NCBI GenBank assembly: GCA_900544205.1
Contig: UQUG01000032.1
Span: forward strand, 1-20,655
Direction of reading: 5' to 3'
From: an uncultured Collinsella sp.
Lineage (GTDB): Bacteria; Actinomycetota; Coriobacteriia; Coriobacteriales; Coriobacteriaceae
DNA: 20,655 bases
Under the pieces are notes generated by a model. That model was given only the letters and a program-made list of their open reading frames with translations, did no database searches and was not told the origin of the DNA. Every line of letters begins with the position of its first letter. The stretch's first letter is position 1. The position numbers were made by a program, and so were the translations under genes. Positions 1 through 7,559 of the stretch are shown piece by piece.

Positions 1-1959
1 GAGGCGGGCACGGGCGTCGGCAAATCGATGGCCTATCTGGTGCCTTTTGCCGAGGCAGCACGCCGTAACAACATCACGGTTGGTATTGCGACCAAATCGA
101 ACAATCTTGCAGACCAGCTCATGTACCATGAGCTGCCAAAACTTGCCGAGCAACTGGACGGTGGTCTGTCATTTTGCGCTCTCAAGGGCTATGACCACTA
201 TCCATGCCTGCGCAAGCTTGAACGCATGAGCCGCAGCCAGGTCGAGATTACCACCAAGCGCGATCCGGCGGACACGCTCACGGCGGTCGCGGTCATTATG
301 GCGTACGTCTGCCAATCAGCCGATGGCGACCTCGACTCGCTCGGCATTCGGTGGCGCAGCGTCAACCGTCCCGACTTTACGACGGCCTCGCGCGAGTGTG
401 CTCGTCGCATCTGCCCGTTTTTCCCTGATAAATGTTTGGTCCACGGTGCTCGCCGTCGTGCAGCGCATGCCGACGTGGTGGTCACCAACCATTCCCTGCT
501 GTTCCGCAATGTCGCGGCCGAGGGCAGGATTTTACCTCCGATTCGTCATTGGGTAATCGACGAGGCCCATTCCATCGAGCGCGAGGCGCGCCGTCAGTGG
601 GCGCGCGTGGTGTCGGCGGACGAATCACGCGTTCTGTTTGAGCGCCTGGGTGGCTCGAGCACCGGTGCGCTAAGCCAGGTTTCCCGTGATTTGGCAACCT
701 CCGAGGGCTCTACGCTCTATCTGGGCCTTACTGCCAAGGCGACGTCGACGGTTGCGCGCGCGAGCATGGCAATCGCCGACGTGTTCGATGGCGTTCGCGA
801 GCTCGGCCGCCGTGCCCGTGGGGGTTATGACAATGCCAATCTATGGATTGGCCCCGAGCTGCGCGAATCTGACGACTGGCATGATTTCTTACAGTCGGCC
901 TGCACTGCCATCGACGCATTGGAACAAGCTGACAAGAGCGTCGACGCGCTGGTACAAGCCGTCGCCGCCGACAAGCCCGAGGTTGTTGTCGACTTGGGCG
1001 ATATCTCGCGCCGCCTGCACGAGCTGGCCGAGAACCTCAAACTCATCATCGACGGCACCGATGAACACTACGTGTATTCGCTGCAGGTCAATCGCAGGTT
1101 GCGTGCCGGCGGAGAGTCAATGACCGCAGAGCGCATCGACATTGGCGAGGCCTTGGCAACCGAGTGGCTGCCCGAGGTTCACACGGCTATCTTTGCCTCG
1201 GCGACCATGACGGTGTCCAAAAGCTTTGAACACTTTAACCACGCGGTCGGCCTCGATCGCATCGGTGCTTCAACATCCTCATCGCTGCACTTGGACTCGA
1301 GCTACGACTTTGATTCGAACATGGCTGTAGTCGTTGCGGGCGATATACCCGATCCGCGCGATCGTGAGAGCTATCTTACGGCGCTCGAGCGCGTGCTGGT
1401 CGACGCCCATCTTGCCATGGGCGGATCGGTGCTCACGCTGTTCACCAATCGGCGCGACATGGAAGACCTGTACACCCGCGTTGAGCCCAAGATGGCCCGT
1501 GCGGGTCTGGAACTCAACTGCCAGCAGCGCAACTCATCTCCTCGTCGCCTGCGCGACCGGTTTATCAACGAGCCGACCTCGTCGCTTTTTGCGCTTAAGG
1601 CCTTCTGGGAGGGATTCGACGCCAGCGGCGAGACGCTGCGCTGCGTCATCATTCCCAAGCTGCCGTTCTCGAGCCCCACGGACCCGCTCTCGTGCGAGCG
1701 CAACTTGCGCGAAGACCGCGCTTGGGCGCGCTATTCGCTGCCCGAGGCGGTGCTCGAGGTCAAGCAGGCGGCCGGCCGCCTTATCCGCTCGTCGACCGAT
1801 TGCGGCGTGCTGATTCTGGCCGACCCGCGCCTGGTGACGAAGGGCTACGGAAAGAAGTTCTTAACGTCGCTGCCCACGAGCTCCTACCAGCGCATCGAAT
1901 CGGCGCAGATCGGGCACTATCTGCAACTGTGGCGTGCACGCCACGAGCGGCGGCGCTAA
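1..1959 (+). CDS. dinG: DinG/XPD-family ATP-dependent DNA helicase, 5' end outside window
   Basis: Superfamily 2 (Rad3/XPD/DinG) helicase, expected to unwind DNA 5' to 3' during repair or removal of R-loops and stalled structures. The frame is open from base 1 and already shows Walker A (EAGTGVGKS, nt 1-27), so the true start lies upstream; an internal ATG at 28 is not the start. Later motifs are the VVVTNHSLLF block, the DEAH box (nt 559-570), a motif III-like FASATM, the motif V-like FWEGFDASGE, and motif VI QAAGRLIRS (nt 1765 on). Cysteines placed like the XPD/DinG iron-sulphur cluster ligands are seen: one at nt 205-207 (YPCLRK) and three in CARRICPFFPDKC near nt 397-435. The stop overlaps by 4 nt the stop of the convergent WYL gene. 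An N-terminal exonuclease domain, as in some Gram-positive DinG proteins, cannot be judged. Confidence 0.9.
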   Translation, partial: EAGTGVGKSMAYLVPFAEAARRNNITVGIATKSNNLADQLMYHELPKLAEQLDGGLSFCALKGYDHYPCLRKLERMSRSQVEITTKRDPADTLTAVAVIMAYVCQSADGDLDSLGIRWRSVNRPDFTTASRECARRICPFFPDKCLVHGARRRAAHADVVVTNHSLLFRNVAAEGRILPPIRHWVIDEAHSIEREARRQWARVVSADESRVLFERLGGSSTGALSQVSRDLATSEGSTLYLGLTAKATSTVARASMAIADVFDGVRELGRRARGGYDNANLWIGPELRESDDWHDFLQSACTAIDALEQADKSVDALVQAVAADKPEVVVDLGDISRRLHELAENLKLIIDGTDEHYVYSLQVNRRLRAGGESMTAERIDIGEALATEWLPEVHTAIFASATMTVSKSFEHFNHAVGLDRIGASTSSSLHLDSSYDFDSNMAVVVAGDIPDPRDRESYLTALERVLVDAHLAMGGSVLTLFTNRRDMEDLYTRVEPKMARAGLELNCQQRNSSPRRLRDRFINEPTSSLFALKAFWEGFDASGETLRCVIIPKLPFSSPTDPLSCERNLREDRAWARYSLPEAVLEVKQAAGRLIRSSTDCGVLILADPRLVTKGYGKKFLTSLPTSSYQRIESAQIGHYLQLWRARHERRR

Positions 1960-2873
1960 AGCGGACAAACGAGGGTTTTTGCCATATCGCACAGACGCTT
2001 TGACAGGGCGGGGTCATCCAAGATGCGGATGGCTCCGCCCGCTGCGATTACCTGGCTCAGTAGCCAACGCTCGGAGCCGTAATGCACGGTTACCATTGCC
2101 ATGTCTGCCCCGCTGCGCTCGATTAGGGTGATGCCGGCCCAGTCCAGATGTTCCGCCATATCGAATGGCATCAAGAACTTTGCGCTACGCTGCGTCCGGG
2201 CAAGGGAATCGTGGAGGGATGCGACGTCCGGTGCGTGAGACACGACGGAGTCTTCCGTCAAGGTGAGTCCCTCGATTTTATCCATGCGATAGGTGCGCTG
2301 CTCGTCGACTGCGATGTCCCAGGCAATCAGGTATGTTCGGTCGCCGTTTGCCGTAATGCGCAAGGGGTCGACCAGACGCTCGCGTGGCCGCGCATCGTCC
2401 ATCGAGCGATACGAGATGCGGCAGCGAACGCCGTCCTGAATGGCGCAGCTCAGCTGCTGCCAGTGCGACCCGTGGTTGACGGTGTCAAAGACGCGCTGGT
2501 TATAGCCGAGCTCTTCGGGTAGAAGAGCATGCCGAATCCGGGCTGCCGTCTGTGGCTCGATCCCCAGCGATTCAAGTTCGTGGTTGAGCACAGCGCCCTC
2601 GGCGGCACTCAGGCGCAACGGTAGCACGCGCCCGGCGTCACCAGTGAGGGCCACGCGCTCGCCGCGGCATTCGCAGATGATGCGCGCGCCCGATTCTCGG
2701 TCCGCGAGCGTCGAGACGATCTCGAGAATCTCGTCGAGCGATACTCCCGTGATGTCAAAGCGGCTGCAAATCTCGGTTCGTGTCATGCCGCTCTCGCCGG
2801 CGGCGTAGAGGGCCTCCATGATGTCGATGGCGCGCGAGAGTCTCTGCTCGCTGGTGAGTTTACGCACGGGCAT
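1956..2873 (-). CDS. WYL-domain transcriptional regulator (second of pair, PafC-like)
   Basis: About 305 residues: an N-terminal winged-helix-like part (roughly residues 10-80, with TRTEICSRFDITGVSLDEIL as the likely recognition region), then a WYL domain (about 140-225). In the WYL domain the signature is degenerate (TYLIAWD) but the following RTYRMDKIEG block is typical. WYL domains sense nucleic acid or nucleotide ligands and control transcription; adjacent HTH-WYL pairs in Actinobacteria (PafB/PafC) activate DNA-damage genes. The ATG at 2873 is chosen over an in-frame TTG at 2894 because AAAGGA (2886-2891) precedes it and would lie inside the longer form. The start overlaps the end of the upstream WYL gene by 14 nt, indicating co-translation. 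It is convergent with the helicase gene. The PafC assignment is by arrangement and family only. Confidence 0.85.
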   Translation of the reverse strand: MPVRKLTSEQRLSRAIDIMEALYAAGESGMTRTEICSRFDITGVSLDEILEIVSTLADRESGARIICECRGERVALTGDAGRVLPLRLSAAEGAVLNHELESLGIEPQTAARIRHALLPEELGYNQRVFDTVNHGSHWQQLSCAIQDGVRCRISYRSMDDARPRERLVDPLRITANGDRTYLIAWDIAVDEQRTYRMDKIEGLTLTEDSVVSHAPDVASLHDSLARTQRSAKFLMPFDMAEHLDWAGITLIERSGADMAMVTVHYGSERWLLSQVIAAGGAIRILDDPALSKRLCDMAKTLVCPL

Positions 2874-3882
2874 ACTCGTGCACCGTCCTTTCAATGAGGT
2901 GGTTCCACGCCTGCTTGAGCGATTTGGGGGCCATGGGCCTCATGCCGTCCGTGGCGTGGGCCATGCAAAATGAGGCGGCGGCTTCAAGGTCGCGCACGTC
3001 AACGGTCCAGATCCATCCCGCATCGGTGTGTGTGAGCTCACCTCGCCCGCGCGTGAGGCCGTTGATCATATCGATCTGCGTCTGAGGGGCGAACGAGAAC
3101 GTGGCTGCAACGGGCGGTCGGTCGGCGAAATCGAATTCAAAGAACAGATAGTCGTTGAGATTGAAGTCCGCAGGGATGGCGTAGGCCTTCGAAGGACGCC
3201 AAGCGCGAACGATACGGTCGCAGCGGAATGTCCTGATGTCGTCGGTGACATTGTCGAGGCCGCAGAAGTACGCCACGCCCTCGCGTTCGAACATGCCGTA
3301 GACGCAGACGGTACGTTCTTTCTGCTCGCCGCGTCCGTTCTGATATAAAAATCGCAGCGCGCATCGCTCGGCAAAGGCGCTCCATACCGCATCGACGGTG
3401 GGAGAGCGGCGGATTGGTGCTTCGTCCACCGTCGTCCTACCGGTGAGATAGGCAATCTTGGAGCGGATATCGGCAAGCGGTGCGGCAAAAGTGGATGAGC
3501 CGGCCGCTAGTGTCTGGTCGATGGCGTTGAGCAGGATATCGGCGTCGTCTGCGGTGATGAGGCCGCCTGCTGCAAAGGTGTGCTCGCGGTCGATTGTCCA
3601 CGAGCTTTCCTCGGTCTCCTGCGCACCGGCGGGGCGAACCTCCTTGATTAAGATGCCACGCTCGAGCAGTTTGTCACGATCGCGCCGAAACTTGCGCTTA
3701 TCCGAGTCGATATTGCCCGAGCCATATCCCAAGTCAGAATCCAAGACGATCTGCTCGGTCGTCAGCGGTTCGGGAGAACTGTTGAGTACAAAGAAAAGGT
3801 TGAGGATGCGCTGAGCCGTTTTATCGAAACCGGGCTCGGGTGCCCCCTTTTTAATTGTCGCGGTCGCGTCGCTTGCCGTCAT
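2860..3882 (-). CDS. HTH-WYL-domain transcriptional regulator (first of pair, PafB-like)
   Basis: 340 residues. The N-terminal third is a helix-turn-helix region (about 20-80, including LTTEQIVLDSDLGYG and a basic KRKFRRDRDKL helix). The middle carries a WYL domain (about 165-245) with CVYGMFEREGVAYFCGLDN in place of the usual WYLxG and the RTFRCDRIVRAW block that usually follows. The C-terminal part resembles the WCX extension of such regulators. The start ATG (3880-3882) has a good site, GAGGA, 4 nt upstream on the minus strand. This gene leads a two-gene operon with the overlapping WYL gene. It diverges from the M28-like gene, leaving a 198-bp shared intergenic region. The ligand and target genes are unknown; a DNA-damage role is an inference from PafBC and the neighbouring helicase. 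Confidence 0.87.
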   Translation of the reverse strand: MTASDATATIKKGAPEPGFDKTAQRILNLFFVLNSSPEPLTTEQIVLDSDLGYGSGNIDSDKRKFRRDRDKLLERGILIKEVRPAGAQETEESSWTIDREHTFAAGGLITADDADILLNAIDQTLAAGSSTFAAPLADIRSKIAYLTGRTTVDEAPIRRSPTVDAVWSAFAERCALRFLYQNGRGEQKERTVCVYGMFEREGVAYFCGLDNVTDDIRTFRCDRIVRAWRPSKAYAIPADFNLNDYLFFEFDFADRPPVAATFSFAPQTQIDMINGLTRGRGELTHTDAGWIWTVDVRDLEAAASFCMAHATDGMRPMAPKSLKQAWNHLIERTVHEYARA

Positions 3883-4006
3883 AGAGTCCTCGCATGAGAA
3901 GGTGGTTTGCTGCCATGATTTTAGTCCGATATGGAGATTAGGCTATATCCTTGTCCGCTCGAGGCGTTAAGATGGCCCGAATTCGGTCGTTTGCGCTCGC
4001 TCGGGG

Positions 4007-4012
4007 TATACT
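4007..4012 (+). promoter_or_regulatory. Probable -10 box for the M28-like gene
   Basis: TATACT, 69 nt upstream of the ATG at 4081, in the 198-bp gap between divergent genes. No convincing -35 hexamer lies at 16-18 nt (the closest is TTCGGT at 3982-3987, spacing 19), so this is tentative. I saw no strong promoter for the opposite strand here. Confidence 0.4.
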
Positions 4013-4080
4013 TTCGACTATATACGGTTCTAATGTGCATGCATTGGGCCTATTTGTCGGATTATGGATGTGGAGCGCAC

Positions 4081-7000
4081 ATGGCGAACACCCAGAACTA
4101 TATTAACCACCTGCTGCAGAACACCGGCATTACGCCGGCATGCAGCGAAGAAGAGCGCTTGGCTGCCGAGGATATCGCTCAGATCTTCCGCAACCACGGC
4201 TTTGACCCCGAGGTTCAGGAGTTCAATGCCCCGGCGCCCAGTAGATTGGCATTTGCCGTTACCGGTATTCTTGCGTTTGCCGGCGCCCTGCTGATGGGCA
4301 TCGGCGGCGGTATCGGCTTGGTCGGCACCTTGCTGGCCATTGTCGGCGCCGTTCTTTACGTGCTCGAGCGCACGGGCCACCCCGTGGTTTCGCGCCTGGG
4401 CAAGACGGGCGTGAGCCAAAATGTCATCGCCTACCACAAGGCCTCGGGCCCGCTCGCGTCTCCGCGCAACCGCCCGGTGGTCGTTGTCGCACACTACGAC
4501 TCTCCCCGTGCTGAGCTGCTCGCCCGCGAGCCCTATGCTTCGTATCGTGCGCTCATCGCCAAGTTGTTGCCCGTTGCCACGATTGCCCCTGCTGCCGTTG
4601 CCATCCTGCGTATCCTGCCGCTCCCCGGCGCGCTCAAGGTTCTGCTGTGGATTGCCGCGATCCTCGCTTCCCTCGTTGCACTTGCCAACGCGGCAAACAT
4701 CATCTCTAACCGCCACGTTCTTCCCTATACGTCCGGCGCGGTGTGCAACAAGTCTTCTGTCGCCGCTATGCTCGGCGTTATGGACAACGTTGCTCCCTTC
4801 CAGGGCGAGAACGAGTTTCCCGACGATGTTCCGTTCGATACCTATTTTGGGGAGCAGAAACGTCGTGCCGAGGAAATGGCGCGCGCGGCGGCGGAGTATG
4901 CCGCGGCCCAGCAGCAAAACGACTACGGCAACACCATCGAGTACGAAGAGCCTACCTACGCCGAGGACGAGTTCGGTCAGCCGATTGCTCCCGACGCTCA
5001 AACCGAGCCCGAACAGGGCGAGGCTTTTGACGAGCAGATTGAGGGCTTTGAGGGTGCGTCTGCCGACGAGACGCTGATTGGCGCCATCGTGCCCGAGGAT
5101 CAGAATCAGGCTGTCCAGGCCGAAGAGTTCAATGACGAGGTTCCCGCTGCTGAGCCGGCGGAGGAGCCTGCCGCGGCCGAGCCCGAGCCCAAGCTCTATC
5201 GCAACGCCGCCGGCAACATTCGCTTTGGTTCGGATGCCATCCGTGCACTCGGAATGCTTCCCGAGTCCTGCACGCTCGATTACGAGGAGGGCGAGGAGCC
5301 GACGTTTGAGCCCGAGCCTGCGCCCGTTGTCACTGCGGATGATGAGTCTGCCGCGGTTACCGCTGCCGTTGCCGAGCCCGAGGCGGTGTCCGCGATCGAT
5401 CCCGCGGCAGGACTGGACATTTTGGCTCCCGCCGCGCCGGCGCAAGACGTTGCGGACGAGTCTGACGACGATTACGTTGAACAGCCGAGGCGCGTGTCTT
5501 ACGAGAGCGATACTGATTTCTCTGCCGAGATTCCCGCGGCAACGCCCCATGCCGATATTGCATCCGCGTTCTCTTCGATTGGCGCCAGCGCTTCCAACTT
5601 CTTTAAGGGTGCGCTTGCAAAGGGCAGGAAATTTGTCGACGATTTCGAGGAGAAGCGCGCTGCCGCACGCGAGGCTGCCGAGCAGGAGGCTATCGCTCAG
5701 CAGCAGGCAGCCGAGGCGGCACGTGAGCGCGCGGCGCAAGAGTTCGAGCAGAACGAGGCTATGCAGTCCGGGCCCGTCGACGCTGCCGAAGCTACGACGT
5801 CCTTTGAGTCCCAGCAACCGACGTCAGCGGATGTTGTTGAGGCAACAACGTCTTTCGAGGCTCAGCAGCACGTCGATAGCACCATGTCGTTTGATGCCGC
5901 GCAGTTCGATTCCACGATAACGTTTGAAAAGCAAGGCACCGCAATTGCCGAGCCCCTTCCTGTTTCCGATGAGCAGGGCGACGCGGCAGACGATGACGAG
6001 CCCATTGATGCTGCCGAAATCCAAGATGCCGCCGAGGACGAGTCCGTCGAGGCCAACTCTGACGAAGAGCAATACGCGGCAGCCGATCAAGGTGATTCGA
6101 CCGAGGTCGAGCAGGAGGAAGTGCCTGCGGTTTCCGAGACTCCCGAGACGGATGAGTCGAGGCCTTACTCCACGCAGATTTTCACCATGCCGACCCCGAG
6201 TGGTTCCGGTGCCACGGTTGCCAATGTCGCTCCCACCCAGGACGAAACGGTCGATTCCCTTATGGCCCAGATTTCCTCCCAGGCATCGCCGCGTCCGCAG
6301 ATGAATGTTCCCGATCCGGCGTCGGCACCGTCGCCTGCACCTTCCTCGTCTCCGCTGGCTTCGGCCCCCGATCCGTCGCTGCCGTCTATGAAGCAGGCAA
6401 ACGTTGCGTCTCGCACGTCGCTGTTCGACCTTCCCGATCCCTCTGCCCAGGTCAACGACCCCTTTGCTACTGCCCAGGGTCCCGAACCCACATCGGCACC
6501 CGTTGCGCCTTCTATGCCCGTTGCGTCGGGCGCGCAGCCGATCGAGACCATTTCGGCTCCCGCCCCGGCGGCACCCAAGTCTCGCAAACGCGGCCTGGGT
6601 GGCCTGTTCGGTCGTAAAAGGAAAAACGAGCAGGACAGCATGAGTGATTGGCTGGGCGTCGAAGACGATTACGATGCCAAGAAGTCCGGTCGCGGTATCG
6701 GTTCGTGGGATAACTTCGAGGACGATAACGATGGCTGGAAGGGCGGCGCTACGTCTTCCGATGGCGCTTCTTCCGAAGATATGCTCTCGGCTGTCGCCTC
6801 TATGGGCGATGATGAGCTGCTCGGTCACGATATCTGGTTTGTGGCAACGGGCGCCTCGGATTGTGATGGCGCCGGCATGAAGGCCTTCTTGGCTTCGCAT
6901 CGCGATAAACTCCGCGGCGTATTCTTCATCAATCTTGAATCCGTCGGCGCCGGTAGGCTTTCGGTGGTGACGGTCGAGGGCGAACAGCAGCTGCTCAAGG

Positions 7001-7257
7001 GCGATCGCCGCATCATGAACCTGGTCAGCAAGGTGTGCAAGTCGTTCCATGTCGATTGTGGCGCGCTCGAGATGCCCTATGCCAAGACCGATGCCTATGC
7101 CGCGCTCGAGGCGAGCCGCCGAGCCCTCACCATCGCCGGCGTGGACGGCACGCGTCTGGCTTGCGCTCGTACCGAGGACGACCTGCCCCACAATGTCAAC
7201 CCGACGAACATTGCCACGGTATCCGAGGTCGTGACCGAGGTTATCCGCCGTTCGTAG
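4081..7257 (+). CDS. Membrane-anchored M28-peptidase-like protein with giant acidic insert
   Basis: 1058 residues. The ATG at 4081 is chosen because GGAG (4072-4075) lies 5 nt upstream; an in-frame ATG at 3931 would run through the promoter region. Residues 1-50 are an M28-type cap. Hydrophobic segments lie at about 56-95 (two spans) and 158-203 (two spans). VVVVAHYDSP (134-142) matches the M28 zinc-ligand HxD strand. SGAVCNKSSVAAML (218-231) aligns with the usual GAxDNASG motif but has Cys222 where the bridging Asp belongs. The second half of the fold appears only at 910-1058: IWFVATGASDCDGAG (usual TGAEExG, catalytic Glu lost), FINLESVGAG (usual NLDxxG), and a conserved His1037 in PHNVNP. 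Between lie about 660 residues of Glu/Ala/Pro-rich sequence with a charged helix (about 518-561), four TSF-type repeats, and a basic patch SRKRGLGGLFGRKRK. It is probably a scaffold or inactive peptidase. It is followed 22 nt later by a small membrane protein. Confidence 0.8.
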   Translation: MANTQNYINHLLQNTGITPACSEEERLAAEDIAQIFRNHGFDPEVQEFNAPAPSRLAFAVTGILAFAGALLMGIGGGIGLVGTLLAIVGAVLYVLERTGHPVVSRLGKTGVSQNVIAYHKASGPLASPRNRPVVVVAHYDSPRAELLAREPYASYRALIAKLLPVATIAPAAVAILRILPLPGALKVLLWIAAILASLVALANAANIISNRHVLPYTSGAVCNKSSVAAMLGVMDNVAPFQGENEFPDDVPFDTYFGEQKRRAEEMARAAAEYAAAQQQNDYGNTIEYEEPTYAEDEFGQPIAPDAQTEPEQGEAFDEQIEGFEGASADETLIGAIVPEDQNQAVQAEEFNDEVPAAEPAEEPAAAEPEPKLYRNAAGNIRFGSDAIRALGMLPESCTLDYEEGEEPTFEPEPAPVVTADDESAAVTAAVAEPEAVSAIDPAAGLDILAPAAPAQDVADESDDDYVEQPRRVSYESDTDFSAEIPAATPHADIASAFSSIGASASNFFKGALAKGRKFVDDFEEKRAAAREAAEQEAIAQQQAAEAARERAAQEFEQNEAMQSGPVDAAEATTSFESQQPTSADVVEATTSFEAQQHVDSTMSFDAAQFDSTITFEKQGTAIAEPLPVSDEQGDAADDDEPIDAAEIQDAAEDESVEANSDEEQYAAADQGDSTEVEQEEVPAVSETPETDESRPYSTQIFTMPTPSGSGATVANVAPTQDETVDSLMAQISSQASPRPQMNVPDPASAPSPAPSSSPLASAPDPSLPSMKQANVASRTSLFDLPDPSAQVNDPFATAQGPEPTSAPVAPSMPVASGAQPIETISAPAPAAPKSRKRGLGGLFGRKRKNEQDSMSDWLGVEDDYDAKKSGRGIGSWDNFEDDNDGWKGGATSSDGASSEDMLSAVASMGDDELLGHDIWFVATGASDCDGAGMKAFLASHRDKLRGVFFINLESVGAGRLSVVTVEGEQQLLKGDRRIMNLVSKVCKSFHVDCGALEMPYAKTDAYAALEASRRALTIAGVDGTRLACARTEDDLPHNVNPTNIATVSEVVTEVIRRS
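5785..5937 (+). repeat. Four imperfect Thr-Ser-Phe-acidic repeats inside the M28-like protein
   Basis: Coding repeat with units reading EATTSFESQQ, EATTSFEAQQ, DSTMSFDAAQ and DSTITFEKQG. The DNA of the first two units has diverged (cgacgtcctttgag against caacgtctttcgag), so this is a protein-level repeat and not a recent DNA duplication. Confidence 0.7.
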
Positions 7258-7278
7258 ACGGAGCTCTAAGGAGTCAAC

Positions 7279-7497
7279 GTGTTTTCGTATATTAAGCGCC
7301 ATTGGCCTGTCTACGTGATTTTGACCTTGATTGCCATTGCGTTAGGATTTGGGGCTGCCTACATCGTGGGTGCAAAGGGCTCGACCCCCGCCTCCGCAAT
7401 CAGCGAAGAGGTGGAGCAAGAACAGAGTACGGGTGCCGATGGGATTCCTGAGTCCGAGCAGGCAATCGTTGATGGTGGATCTTCGTCTGCAGAGTAG
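7279..7497 (+). CDS. Small single-pass membrane protein, unknown function
   Basis: 72 residues from a GTG start with TAAGGAG (7267-7273) just upstream, 22 nt after the M28-like gene and so likely in its operon. Residues 1-9 are basic, 10-31 form one membrane span (VYVILTLIAIALGFGAAYIV), and the remainder is an acidic Ser/Glu-rich tail ending SSSAE. By charge the tail would face outside. It is not recognised as a named family. It could partner the upstream multi-span protein; that is inferred from position only. Confidence 0.75.
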   Translation: MFSYIKRHWPVYVILTLIAIALGFGAAYIVGAKGSTPASAISEEVEQEQSTGADGIPESEQAIVDGGSSSAE

Positions 7498-7518
7498 ATA
7501 CGGCGATTTACATGATTG

Positions 7519-7552
7519 AAAGCGGGCGAGCCAGGGGACTGGCCCGCTTTTT
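7519..7552 (+). terminator. Rho-independent terminator after the M28-like operon
   Basis: A perfect 9-bp stem AAAGCGGGC / GCCCGCTTT (7519-7527 with 7542-7550), a 14-nt loop, then a T-run (7548-7552). It lies between convergent genes and may also help stop the adhesin transcript from the other strand, although the T-run on that side is short. Confidence 0.85.
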
Positions 7553-7559
7553 CATCGCG

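Noticed and set aside
4030..5817. 595-codon open frame antisense to the M28-like gene, with a further 492-codon frame at 5824-7302
   Set aside because: Leu/Arg/Gly-rich translations with no motif, mirroring the codon bias of the sense gene; no ribosome site; the sense frame has recognisable domains.
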